Positions 47,081 to 62,430 of a stretch of DNA of 64,000 nt are shown piece after piece. A model generated the notes under the pieces. The model had not been told where the DNA came from, did not search any database, and saw only the letters and a list, made by a program, of their open reading frames with translations. Position numbers and translations under genes: made by a program. Position 1 is the first letter of the stretch. The number at the start of each line of letters is the position of its first letter. This stretch comes from Rostratula benghalensis (Eukaryota > Chordata > Aves > Charadriiformes > Rostratulidae), in NCBI GenBank assembly GCA_013399305.1, contig VXAI01000372.1, positions 404,591-468,590 of the forward strand, in the 5' to 3' direction.

Positions 47081-48844
47081 ATTATCTTCTCCTCCCTTGT
47101 CATTTTAGTTTTATTAAATAAATATGTGTTCTTTGTTCCTCTTCTGTGGATGCTTCTGTTCTTCACACTTACATTATACTTTCCTGGTCTAATTCACACT
47201 GTACAGTTCTGTCAGGAAGTAGAGCCCTCCATAATCACTTCTAATAAACCAGCCACAAAATGAGCAGTGACAAGGAAGGTTAAGGAGTTAAGCAAATAGT
47301 TTAAACATGAACAATTAAAAATGCATTAGAGAACCTCTTCAGAAATGCCTTTCCATTTAGAACTAAAATACTGCTAGCTATGTTTCAGTATTTAAGAAGA
47401 CCAAGGGAAAAAACACTCATTCATTTAAAGGAATGATTAAAAACACAGTCCAGAAATCGGATTAAGTCAGACACAGCTGCAATCTTCAAACTGAGTTTAA
47501 ACCAAATCTGAATATCTGCAACTGAAGCTTTTAAGTTATAATCATGCCATTGACCTTCCTCCCCATCTCCCTTTTCCTTCTGGCCACTGAAGACTATTGA
47601 AAGTATCAGAGCTCTAAGTCAAGAACAACTCCCTTGCAACTACAACTCTGACGTGGATGTAGTGAGAGCAGATTGCCTGCAAGGAAACAAGAATAAACCA
47701 GCTATTTAGAGAGGTTATGCAATGCAGCACAGAGCTGGAAAATGAAATTTAAAGAGACAGAAATCCATAGCACATCCCTGTAAATAACCATTAAAGCTGG
47801 GCAATGTAGCAATTTGAAGAGGTTCGGTCAACAAAGGAAGAAATCTTATCAAAGAAAGGGTCCCCTGTCTGAGCTAGTATTTTATTCATGGTTCTTCTTT
47901 CTCACTAAACCAGTGCCGTCTGGCTATTTTTTCAAATCTTTTAAAACAATGTTACAATACTTTGTGTAGGTTTTTTACTATGAAAGTGAGCTCTGTGTGA
48001 ATAGATACAAAGCATTTTATGGACCTGAACTTGTTGAACTTGCAGAGCTTGGCACACTCAATTAGCACAGTACTGCACACTGAAAATCAAACTCATTATC
48101 AACAAATGCAACAGCATTAGGTTTTCCCTGCACAAATATTTTAACAAGTGTAAACAAGACTCCAGGTTTTATAAGCAACCAATTCCGAAAGGAACACCCA
48201 CAAACATCAGCTGGTGCAACAAAGAAAGGCAGAGGCTATGAACTGCCATGCACCACTGCTGTGAATAGTGAGGAGACCATACAACAAAGGCACGTGTGAG
48301 AAGGGAAGATTGTTCTATTACATTCTTACACAAACCTAGAAGCTGTAACACCTTCAGGATTTGTCCATTACTTTCTTTAGAGCATGCATATATATATATA
48401 AATATACACACATATAAAACCAATGCACAAAATGAAGAGTCCAGAACTGTTGTCCAGAACTCATCGGGAGATTTTACTACTTCTGCATCTCTTCAACTTA
48501 AAATGGAAGAAAAGAAAAAGAGTTTTTAATAAAAAATTATTACCTTAGATATTCTAATGAAAAACTGGTTTTCAACTAATTCTAAACATCCTTTAATTAC
48601 AAGCTTCAAAAACTAGCAGCATCTAATGTTCATCCAGCCCCAGCCGCTTTGCTAGTGATTAACAGCGAGCCAGCAGAGCCTTTCACCTCCCCTGAAAGGA
48701 CAGGCATTACAGCAAGGAATAATTTGACTCAAACCATGCTGGGGAGGAAAGGGGAAGCACAAGCTGGGGGAGGTTGCTGGTTTGTTGTTTGTTTTTTTTT
48801 TTTTAAAAAAAGCAAGTCCTTGCTCCATTGCTGGACTTTTCCCC
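47081..48844. other. Intronic sequence, nothing recognised
   Basis: AT-rich sequence with a small TATA/ACAC microsatellite near 48386-48415. No exon or repeat family was recognised. Confidence 0.55.
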
Positions 48845-49115
48845 GCATCGTGTCAAACTTGCGGATTGCTGGCAAGTGCAGGCAGGCACAATGTGAGACC
48901 TGCCAGCACTCTCAGACCACACACGCTCCCTCCCAGCTGCTCTCAAATACACTGGAGACAACTTTGAGAGCAATCTGGGCTCCGCCGCCCACCTCTGCTT
49001 TCCAGAATCTGGTTGTTCCCTTCGGCAATAGCCTACGTAGCGCATCAAATAGAAGAAAATCATGTGCTTACGCTACTGAAGGTAGCACGCAGCCTTGACG
49101 TAAAAGCCATTGGTC
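48845..49115 (-). promoter_or_regulatory. CpG-enriched pocket with CRE, CCAAT and GC-box motifs (candidate intronic promoter)
   Basis: About a dozen CpGs fall within 270 bp, while CpG is scarce elsewhere in the window. On the minus strand (BRF1 sense), CCAATGG (49107-49113) precedes TTACGTCA (49096-49103, an ATF/CREB-type site). A GGGCGGCGG GC-box-like word lies further downstream (48982-48990). The order and orientation suit a TATA-less promoter reading toward the 21287 exon. No transcript evidence is available; it could be an enhancer or chance. Confidence 0.35.
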
Positions 49116-51584
<2,469 letters not shown>

Positions 51585-52727
51585 CTAAAAGAAAACTTAT
51601 TCAGCATAATTTATAACATGCCAAATTAAGAAGGGCAACAGATGTGCTTGAAGGGCTTAAGACATCAAGTACAAATACTACACACTTTATTTCTTCCCTG
51701 GGATATGGTAAGAATTACGTGGCTCCATAAACCCTCCCAATCTCAGCCCCAAAGAAAGTACATAAATGTCACAACCCCATTTTAGGCAGAACACAAAAAA
51801 ATCAATATTGTAAAATATTTCTCAAAGTAAATTATGAAGCTGTTGCTTAGTTAATATTTTTTGTCTGAAGAATATTCAATACAGAACTTTAATAGCTAAC
51901 TACTAGCACTACAGAATATAAAACAAGTTTAGCATTCAGCACTGTGTTGGCTCCTACAGACATAATACTTGAAAATAACTTGTTTAACATTAGGCACACA
52001 CAGTGACACTTAGGCTACAAAAACCGCAAGTCTGGAACTGCTATGTTTACACCCTGAAAAGCTGGAAACTAAAATAAGTCTGAGTTGTAAATTACCATAA
52101 CCTAGAGGCTGGTTTATGCATCTATACCAATGCTGAGGAGCCTGAATGCAGAGTCCACTAGGAGTCAATAGAACTACTCATGCAAACCAGTCTTGCAGAA
52201 CAGGGAATTAAACTACCAAAGACAGAAAGTCTCCCACTAAAGCAGAAAGTTGGGTTTTTTTTAAAAAAAAAAAACAATCAGGCTACCTAAAGCAGGATAT
52301 TCTAATGTCTCAGCTTAACAGCAAGTGAGACCAAAAAGCTAAATTGCACAGGATTGAAAACAAGTGATTTGTTAGTAATTGGACTTCTAGTTAATTCAAG
52401 TAGTTGCTCTTCAGAATAGGGAAAAAAAGTCCGTGTTCCCTATGACAACAACAACATAAGGAAAAACTGTAGGCAATTTTTCTCATCTGATGTGAGTTCT
52501 CTAGAACAAACTAGAATGGCTTTGGGATAGAAACATAGAGAGGAGTGAAGCTGGAAGCAATTCAGGACATTTCTCCTACACACCTGAATAAGATACTTCA
52601 ATAGCAGGTTAGCAGGTAGAAGATGAGAAACTGTGACCTAAATTGTTCACTCTGACTAAACTTTCTTAACTAGTCTCCTCTCAGCTGCATTTAATATATA
52701 TCTATGTTGAGGAAACAAATCAAGAAC

Positions 52728-52799
52728 AAAAAAAAAAAAAAAAAAAAAAAAAAACCCAAAAAAAAAAAACCCCAAACCAAAAAAACCCCCAACCCAAAC
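52728..52799 (+). repeat. Poly(A) grading into (A)n(C)n low complexity
   Basis: About 27 A, then alternating A and C runs (AAACCC, CCCCAAACC, AAAACCCCC). Confidence 0.97.
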
Positions 52800-53266
52800 A
52801 GAAATGCTAACATCCCTGTAGAATTTTTGTCTATAAATCTTCAAAGCTTAATTCTCCAAACAACTTTTAAATTAGGTTTTCAGTGCTATCCACAACAGAA
52901 ACAAGACTTCACTTCATTAACAGATCCTTTCAACAAACAATAATCAGAAGCTCCCCTGTAAATGCCCCCCCCCCATCTTAGGTACTTCAGCTGAATATCC
53001 TAACTGGAAATGAAAAATATTCAAGTTATCTTCTCCTTCTCACTGGACATAGAGGTAATGCTCCCAACTCTGCACTTGCTTCAGACTATTATAGACAGCA
53101 ATGTCTCCTTGCCATTCTTATAGGTACGGTCTCATATTTCCACAAATGCCCCAAATAAATCAATGAAGAGAAACAGAGAAAAGTTACCAATCTACCCTAG
53201 CATACCTAACATTTTTGGTGTACATTTAATAATAATGGTTTACCTGGAAAAAAACCCCATAAAATT

Positions 53267-53289
53267 AAAAAAAAAAAAAAAAAAAAAAA
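53267..53289 (+). repeat. Poly(A) tract, about 23 nt
   Basis: Uninterrupted A run. Confidence 0.97.
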
Positions 53290-54629
53290 TCAAGTGGCAA
53301 TAGCTTTAAGTTCCTTTTCTTCAATAGCAAATCTAACTTCAGAAATCCTACCTCTTTTTTTTTTTGTTTTGTTTTTTTTAAGGTCTGCTTTACCACAGGC
53401 TACTTCACTTCTCTCATTCGCAGCAGCAGAGCACAGACTCAAGGATCAGTGCAGCCGAGGAGGCCGCAGGCTGCAGGGCAAGAGCAGGAGCAAACAGCTG
53501 GGCAGGCTGGAGGTAGCAGACTCATAGAGCACTTCCACCAAAGGCCCCGTCAAGCAAACGCCTCCTCCTGTGCACAAAGGCTCCAAGAACACTTTTTCAG
53601 TCCCCAAAAACATTGAACTCCACTGGACTATCATTTTCAAAGCAGCTACATTATTCTTCTATAGGTTTCCCTGTTGCTACTAAAAAGCTCACATCAAAAC
53701 AACCTCAGAGTGGCAATAAACAACACTATTAACAAGATAATTCATCTTAGAAGCTAAAATTCAGAAAGAATATAAACAAAATAAAAGTAACTGGAAATTT
53801 CAGCAGTTTTGTTCTTTAAGATTCTTTTTCATTTCAGAAGCTACAGGGTCTGCAGCAGCTCCTAGGAGAGCTATCTGAAAGATTCTGCTATCAATATTGA
53901 TGTGCCCATTTTTCAGTGAGTTAGTCGGAAAGACCGTGGGTTTCTAATTAGTATTTAGCTTTGAAAACTGACAGAAAACCAGTCTGCTGAGCACTTACAC
54001 CCTCAGAACTGCAAACTAACGTTGCCATTGACTATTAAGTCTTACCATCAGCTTCAATCTTTACAAGCAGAATGCAAACCAAACTCATTAATGAAATTGT
54101 TCATCTGGGTAATAAAATTATAAACTCTTTAAATGAATCTGTTTTCACTGGTTTGTTGGGGTTTTTTGGGTTTTTTTTTGGGGGGGGAGGCGTTAAAGAA
54201 AAAAATACCCTACAAAGCTAGTCGATAAAAAAGCGCAAAGGAGGAGAACAGCAATCGTTAGGCACAACCAAATTAACATCTCAGCTTAATTAAAATTTTT
54301 ACATTTCTTGACCTTCTCTATTTTTCCCTCTACAACTTCAATAGTGAATTAAACAGGCTTTTGCATTTCCACATTCAGTTTTCAAGACATACAAAAATAT
54401 ACCTGAGAAGTGTTTAGTGTTTGCAAGTACTGCCTGCCAAATATTCGACATTAACAGCAACATTTCTCGAAGCCAATTCACCAACTCAAACCCCCTCCAT
54501 CATGCGGTGGCACCTCCCAAGGCAAGTTGTCATTTACTGATCATTCTTAGAAACTAACTCAGATTCTCAGCTTTGCATAACTGAAGCCTCCTCTTCAAGT
54601 TACCTTTGGACACATGCATGAAGTTTTCG

Positions 54630-54712
54630 TAGAATCATAGAATCATCTAGGTTGGAAGAGACCTTTAGGACCATCAGGTCCAACTATCAACCTAAGACTG
54701 CCAAAATCACCA
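54630..54712 (-). mobile_element. CR1 LINE 3'-end fragment with octamer tail
   Basis: The plus strand starts TAGAATCATAGAATCATCTA then GGTTGGAAGAGACCTTTAGG, ACCATCAGGTCCAACTATCA and CCTAAGACTGCCAAAATCAC. This is the reverse complement of a well preserved CR1 3' terminus with two octamer units. Only about 85 bp are recognisable, so the 5' truncation is extreme. Confidence 0.93.
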
Positions 54713-57700
54713 CAACAGAAGGTGTGGACAGATTTGTTAAGCAGCTCAAAAGCACAGCTACTCGGGGTTTTTTTGTGGTCCTCCTAGTGGGCTACAGTGC
54801 CATGAGACACCAAAAGAACAGGGTCTGGTAAGGAGTGAACAACAGCATCACAGCAACAATTTCATAGTCACAGTAGACTAGATAACCCAAGAAGAAAAAA
54901 AAAAAAAAAAAAAAGCTTCCTACTTGAGTTAGACCATAAAAGTCAAAAGGAGAGTAAGTTAGTGTCCCATTATAGTTCATGTCTACAACAGCAAAATGAT
55001 GCTATTAAAGTGTTCTGAAGGCACTTCAAACTATGTGAGTCTGTAGCTGAACTAATTCTTTTATCAGCCATTTTTACAGGCAAGTTAACAGATCTGCACG
55101 TACCACAGCCTGCTGAAATGCTACTGCTGAATAAACGCACATAGACAAACTTCAAATCTACTCCATTATAACTAGCTACCTATAGACCTATCTTCCTAAC
55201 TACTAACCAAAGAGATAGATACACTGTTGTGTCCACCACACTCGAGTTTAGGGCTACACAAGACCGTGGAACCAGTCTCTGTCCAAGTTAAGTGTGTGAT
55301 TTGGCATTTTCACACCTGACAGCAATATATTCTGTAGCACTTCAAAAGCAAGCATTCGTTGCCATTACAAGGTCGGCATATAAAAGATTCAGTGTTAGAA
55401 AAAGCCCACTATACACTTAACTCTGATGCAAGGTTGCCACCTGGAGGATTTCAGAAGAGAAGCAAAAATCGATTCAGCTCATTTCACTAAAACGTATATT
55501 GGATAATTATTTTTTGCATGAAGCAGACACAGGTTTCTTCCTTCCCAACACAACATGATTATGCATTATTCTTATAACAAGAAATCCTAGCACGAAATAA
55601 GCAAGTAAATACTCTTCAGGATTTCCCAAAAAGGTCCGTAAATCCAGCATAGTCATGCTTTCCTCTTTGTTGGAAATTACATCAGGATCACTCTACATAA
55701 CACAAAATTATCCATGAATTAATGTCATCTCTAGAAATCTGAACTACAAGATGAATTTTGCTGATATTAATATTATTTTCACTTTTCAGCACCCAGCATT
55801 TTCATTTCAAATTTAGTACATATATTACTGGTGAAATCCACTTCAGGACTATTTGAGGCTGCGCTATAAGAAATATTTTATGTCAGGATTAGTTCTACCA
55901 ATATATTCTACATGGAAACCAATTAACAACTATTGACTTAAAAAAACCCCAACCCCCTACTCCTTCCACTTTTGTACTATTGAAAAATACAGAAGAACCT
56001 TTATTGTACTAATATCTGACTGGCCAAAACCACAGAACCCGAGACAAACACAGAGTTCATCATCTTTATCAACTATATCACTAGCACTTACTGTGACAGT
56101 AACTGTCCATCTTAAAAAGTTCTAGAAGAAAAAATGACATGGAAGATGAATGGCTAATTAGCTTAGCTGAAATTTTATGAAAGCTTTTTCCTCCGTCTGT
56201 CTAGTTCCTCTCTTTCCAATTTGCTGGCTACAGCTTTCCATTTTTGCAAAACCCAAGTTTTTAAGGGTAAAATAGTGTATACAAAACCTTTCAGTAAGTT
56301 TCTATAGGCACACCTGAAAAACTGAGCATACTACTAGCTTTACTAAAGGGTAAGCAACATTAAATTTGTCAAGGGACACTGTATAGTAGGAGGATATGTT
56401 CAGTGTTTATGGCAGTGCAAATGGGTCACTGTAGTAAGTTGCTTACAATTTACTTGCAACAAATAATTCATATTAGCAGGAAGAAACTTTTCCTTTATAT
56501 TCTAACATTTAAAACAGTCTACTTATAAGTGTTGTAGAGCCTTCTGTGTTAAAAGTTTTAACTAACAATTGGTGGTGTGTTAAGTGCTACTAGTTTACAA
56601 CTTTCTTTGCTATAGAAGAGACATGAGGTCTCCGCAATCCTGATTTGGTGCTGAAGTTGGACTCATGCTGTCAATTATAGCCTACCATTTCTATGACTAT
56701 GTCTGTATAGTTGTCACCATCCTAATAGCTCCTGGCTTAATCACCGAGTAACTTAAAAGACTTTAATTCACAGCCATTATTGTAAATCTCAAATAGCAAG
56801 TGCCAACTTAACATTTAAAGAATTTTCAATCAAAAAAAAAAAATTGCCAAAACAAATAGAAATTCCAAGCAATCAAAGATAAAACAGTAAACCTGTTTCA
56901 AGACAGTCACACTGTTCAGTCTCGCACAGACACACCAGTAATGTGCATTCAACTCAGAATCCACAGGCACGGTAAGTCCTGTGGGGCAACAACCCCACTT
57001 TGGTGGCCAGCCTACAATCACTCCGTAACCTTACTCCTATGAAGTAGTATCCTGTAAGTCTTATCTGGAGTTGGTAAGCACTGCTAGCTCCAGCAACTTG
57101 TCTTCTCCATCCCTCAGTTCTGTCACCTCAAACCACGAAGGCTGCATTTCATTACACTAACCTTCAGTTTTTAAGGTTTCTGTCAGTTTTCTAAAAGCAG
57201 GCAGCTGGCTGGGTAAGACACACGCTAAGTAAAAGCTAGCTAAAAATGCTGAGGAGGCTGAGGACTGGCCGGATGCTTGGCAGGGCCCATGGCTGAGCAT
57301 GGCTGTGGAAAGCTGGAGACTGGCCCTGCTGCAACATCGCTGGTGCGGGGGCTGATGTCCCCCCCAAAGGTCTAACATGGAGTCCTGGGCAAGGTTAGGA
57401 GAGGCCCAGGAAGAATCTGGTCGGGAACCAGCAAAGGCCAGCAGTGCCTGGCAAAGCGGGCAGCTCCCCTGCCAATGCACCACAATAAGATCCCCAACAC
57501 TTCTAAAGTACAGGTTTCCAGACTGCCTTATGGTTTGCAACCAAGAAGCCCATCAAATGCTCTGTTTCTCAATTTACTACCAAGCATCTAAAGACGATCC
57601 CTGGAAGAAAAGAAGGTGAACTTTCCCAGACACAATATGTTCCAGGTTCACAAGCTCAGAATGCCTTGCAATCGCCTTTTCTCATGCTGTATTTTCTCAG

Positions 57701-59799
57701 TTAAGTCTTCCTACTTGCTGCTGTACACATCAGCTCTCTCAGGTGGGGCTGTTTTCTTCTTTGATTAGCATCGGAAGCTCTAGACTTCCTGCACTCTCAG
57801 CTGCTTTAAACAAAAACCTGAAGAGAGACCTGGACTATCAATGTCTGCTCCACGTTCAGCTTTTGTCCCCTCACTGTCTTCAGCTTCATAATTGGGCCTG
57901 TCTCAGCCTCACAGAAAATACTTGTAAAAACATTTTCTCCCAACAACTAACACAAAATGGGGGACTCCCACCCAGGTAGAGTGAAAGAGTGATGAGAGAA
58001 TTTGCTGCCTTCAAATGCAGGCTACAACTTGTAACTTGCCTTTCTGCAAAAGCAGCTGCCATAAATCTGATGCAGACTGGTAAAGGGCTCGGTGAAACTG
58101 TTTTCCAGGACGCAATTACAGCATAATGAAGAGGGAGAAACGTAGCTCACTCTTACACCCTGTATTTCTGTACTGTACTTCATGCTGGGATGCATTCAAA
58201 TGTTATGAATGGTAAGAATCTGTTAAGAACTTAAGTATGGAGGGGAGAAAAAAAAAAAAAAAGCAGCAAGTTGCATTTGTTCCAATAGAGGATAAGGAAT
58301 TTTAATTCACATCCTCACCAGATTTGACAAGAAGCCACAGAGAACAACCTCTTGGCTAGTTTGAGACAGTCTGAACCGGCTAGCAATTTTAAGGTGGATA
58401 GCAATTCTTCAAAACTAGATTCGGATAGGGAAAACACATGCCTTAAACATATTCTATGCAGTTAACAGAGATCTTTGGAGCTCAAAAGTACATAATAAAC
58501 ATTTTTAACTGGTATCCGACTTATCCAGGGTCAAATCAGTCAAGCTCAGAAACTCAATTTCAATGTATGGCCTTCACAAGCTTCAAGAGAATGACACATC
58601 CAGCTCTAAGACTCTGACCTGGCTGTGACCATTTTCAACAGAATTAAGAATTATTAACTAACTGGACTAGCACGGGCCTATCAACACTTTCACTAGCTTC
58701 TGCTTTGCAAGGACTTCCTCTCAGGACATCAATAGAAAGATACACAGCAGGCCCTTTCTAGAGCATGAAGAGGGTATTCCCTGCTAGTGAAAGAACTTAC
58801 CAGCCCATGATCAAGCAAGAGACAGGTACCTCACAAGAAAAGATGTCTTTTCATGCCCCAAGACCGGCAGCATTAAAAAGAACTGTGGGATCAGGCCAAC
58901 TTGCAGTTAATTCCTCTGTTTCCATCACAACTGTGGCAATAAAGAGCATAGGTGGTCTTATGCTGAGGCAAATAGATAATGCCCATCTCCAAAGAGCACC
59001 TCCTCAGGACTAGCATGGCCTAGCTCTCTCCTTTAAAATGCTCTACCAGCAGGGAAGATTTCATGTTTCTTATTACAAAGTACTGCATATGCAGCTTTAT
59101 AAACCTTACTCAAAATAAATCTTTGTCTTGCAGTCTGGATTTCTGGACATCTGTTGTGGTTTCGGCTGGGCTGAGCAGGCCACTAATCACAGACTCTTAC
59201 AATTGTAAATATCTCCAGTATTTCTCACAAGGAGATCAGAAGAACTAACTAAGCATTTTAAAAAGAAACCATATCTACATAACTGTCAAAGTCAGAGGAG
59301 TTTTGTGCTTACCACTTTCCAAAATACAAGCTTGGAAAAAACCCCCCATATTATTACATAGGGACACGCACACTTTATGATGTAAAACCATAGCCCCCAA
59401 TTCTTGGACCAGTTTTAAAAGAATGGTCAAAATTCTCAAAAACATCTTTTAGAGCTCAAAGAACACTATCTTCCTCTGCACACTCAAAAGAACAGCTATA
59501 CAAGTCAGAGCAAAGGAGTATCTATTTCAGTATCCTATCTCTGAATGGTAAAGTCCATTAATATACATGCCTACAAGTGAAGACAAAATATAGGAAGAAA
59601 TACTTCTCTCATATGATCTCTTGAAGTCTAGAGATTTGTAGCTCAAGGCTTTCTTGAGCACAAATAGTACCTTCACTTTAATGGCCATGACAAATTTTTA
59701 TTCTGTTTGCCCACTCATTTTTTTCACTCACAAACTTTTAACATCCTCAGTTTAATTCACAATTTAATTTTTATTATACTACGTTTACAGACCACTACT
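54713..59799. other. Intronic sequence, nothing recognised
   Basis: A20 lies at 54895-54914 and A13 near 58249. A GC-richer segment (57230-57500) gives overlapping frames on both strands (for example 57157-57540 minus, 127 codons) without a recognisable domain. Confidence 0.5.
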
Positions 59800-60560
59800 A
59801 TCCTATTCAATCGACTCTTTTCCAGTCTGAAGAGGTTGAGTCTATTCAGTCATTCTAACCAAGAAGACCTCCTCTTTATCACCCCATTTTCTTCTCTGTA
59901 TCTTTTCTAGGTCTATTAGAGATTTTCTTGAGGATGGGGAAGAAAAGAGAGAAGCACACCAGAACTGCACACAGTATTTTAGTTGCAGATAGCACTGGGG
60001 ATATCAAACCATGTATGCATACGCTGTCATATTCTTTTCCTGATAATGGAGTGGGGAGGATAATGTTAGAAGTTGGTTGGTTGGGGGTTTTTTTATTGCC
60101 AATGAATATTGAACGTGAAATGTTTTTACAGAGCTACCTATTAAGACCTAGGGATCTCCTTACCAAGTTATACTCGTCAGTCCAGATCCCACACTGGAAG
60201 AAAGGAACTCTCTCACTACAACTCCCCATCCCATCTGCTATCCTACTACCCAGCTCCTAAGAGCAACAGATCCTTCTGCAGTCTTTATTACCCCAAATAA
60301 TTTTGTGTTGCCAGCAAGCCTTGTTAACTCGTCATTCACCTGTTTTCCAGATCATCAGCCTAGAATCTACAGAATTCCACCTATTTCAGGAGACTTACTA
60401 TTTATTTCTAGTCTATGTTTCTTATGATTTAAGTAGCTACTGTAAGGACTTCCCCCTTACTCGTCACAGCTCAGATTCTTTAAAAACTTTTGGCGAAGGA
60501 CCTTGTTGACTTCCCTTTGCAAATCCAACAGTCTGTGTTGTCCAATAAGTAGCTTCTTCA
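59800..60560 (-). mobile_element. Ancient amniote CR1/L3-type LINE fragment (RT region)
   Basis: The plus strand is the reverse complement of an old CR1-clade ORF2. Diagnostic words in order are TCCAGTCTGAAGAGGTTGAG, GAACTGCACACAGTATTTTA, GGGATCTCCTTACCAAG-like text, GCAGTCTTTATTACCC, AATAATTTTGTGTTGCCAGC (60296-60315; minus-strand reading LAGNTKLF where FADDTKLF is expected), CAGATCATCAGCC, GACTTCCCCCTTACTCGTCA and AGGACCTTGTTGACTTCCCT. It resembles copies common in turtle and crocodile genomes more than the young avian CR1s. Heavy divergence and small deletions make both ends approximate. Confidence 0.72.
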
Positions 60561-62256
60561 AGGGCATGGTGCTTTGCCAGAAACATTCTTCCCCCATATT
60601 TACTACCTGTACAGCCACCTATTTTGTCTTTGCCCAACAAACAAGCCTACATGTCCCCAAACCTTCATGCAGTAGCAAAGCAAAATCTTTCAACTTATCA
60701 CAGAACATCCAAGCACAAGCCTTGCTCACTTTCTCAGCACATCAATGCTGTGTTGTTAAATCTGCCAAAACAATGGATGGAAACAGACTCACACACCTGC
60801 ACTGGAAAACACCAAACTTCTCAGAGAAAGGCATCAGTGTTGAGGCTGTGGCTTTCTACACTAAGTACATTAACAGTTGAACGTAAATATTGCCTAGGAT
60901 AACTGAACTGTGATCTCACACCTTCTTCCAACCTTGAGAGAACAAAAGAAGGGATTTCCAATGTTTTATAGTGAGGCTGTTGGGCTTATTAGCAAGAAGT
61001 TGGTAAGATCCAGACGGGCCATTTTATATTCATACAGAGAAGCACAGACTCTCTTCCTCCTTCAGCAAACAAATGCTACATTTTGAACCCTTAACAGGCA
61101 GCTTGGTAAAATAAACAGTTTTGCTAGATGTATCAAAGAGAAGTCAGTAACAGTACCTCAGTGCTTTCTATTCTGTTTTGCTTCTTTATGATGAAGATGA
61201 AAATAAATTATGAACAAAGGCTTCTGTAACTATTTGACATATAACAGCACAGAAATAGAAGCCCTTGTGGATCCTGGAAGGGTCTGGGGAACCTTGGAGC
61301 TTTCAACTCCATAGACACCAAGAACCCCATTCAACTCCCAGCTCTGCAACAGAGAACCTGACAGCCCTCACACCTTGCAAAACCCAGTCACTGGTGTCCG
61401 AGTCACCTGCTCCCACTGACCAGAAGCCCAGGTCTCAAAAACAGTAGCCCAGACGCCTCTGACACTGCAAACACTCCACGCATTAGGGCTGCCTGTAAAA
61501 AAACCAGACTGCGATATGAGGATGCTCAGCCCAAGGCTTTTCATACCCAGGGGATCCCTCAGAGCCACAGACCTAAAGAACTAACAAAGATGACAGGAAA
61601 ATGTGTTAGAAAAAGTCATTTTGATTAAAACCTGCTTACTTAATCAGAAGAGTGACTGAAAACTATAGCTTACCAGAAAATGTTGCTTTCAGCAAATATA
61701 TACCTTCTGACTTAAAAGAAATATATATTCCATTGGAAATTCTGCAGCCAGCACAACACTCAAAAGAGATAAATGCTGTCTTGCTTACAGAGGAAAGGAA
61801 GTTTCTCCCCCTTCCCAAGGACTTCAATCAGCACCAAACAAGCATAATAGACAATCATAGATCATGAAGACACCGTTATTACAGCTCAAATACATCTTTT
61901 CAGATTAGCTTGTATCACTCAGTTTAAGTCAAGCAAAAAAATTATTCACAGCAGACATATCTGGTTTCGAACAAAGAATTATACTACCATAAACAATCCT
62001 TATCCAAATTTCCTTAAAATAGTTACTGTATGAAACACAGTCCCCACTTATCCTTGCAGCAACTTAGCATATATGCAAACAGCATTGTTTTGCAAGTCCT
62101 GTTCTATTATTGCCACAAACCACATTTCACCAAAATACATACATTAACACACCTGGGGACCTGCTAGGAGGTCACAGTGTGAACACTCAGTGAAGCCCCT
62201 GCAATCATACCTTGTGCCAGTTCAATAAAACCACCACAAGTACTCTAGAATACGCT
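60561..62256. other. Intronic sequence, possibly further decayed LINE at its left
   Basis: 60600-60660 contains TTTGCCCAACAAACAAG-like text that may continue the old CR1/L3 copy, but it is too diverged to call. The rest is unrecognised. Confidence 0.4.
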
Positions 62257-62430
62257 TCACAGAATCACGAAATTGTCAGGGTTGGAAAGGACCCCTAGAG
62301 ATCACCCAGTCCAACTCTCCTGCTAAAGCAGGATTGCCCAGAGCACGATACTCGGGACTGCATCCAGGTGGGCCCTGAAGATTTCCAGAGAAGGGGACTC
62401 CACAACCCCCCTGGGCAGCCAGTTCCCATT
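62257..62430 (-). mobile_element. CR1 LINE 3'-end fragment
   Basis: The plus strand shows TCACAGAATCACGAAATTGT, CAGGGTTGGAAAGGACCCCT, AGAGATCACCCAGTCCAACT, GCATCCAGGTGGGCCCTGAA, TTTCCAGAGAAGGGGACTCC and ACAACCCCCCTGGGCAGCCA. This is a well preserved CR1 3'UTR, reverse-complemented and 5'-truncated at about 62430. Confidence 0.95.

Noticed and set aside
48649..49098. 149-codon frame on plus
   Set aside because: Runs through a poly(T)/poly(A) tract (encoding a Phe/Lys run) and lacks any known motif.
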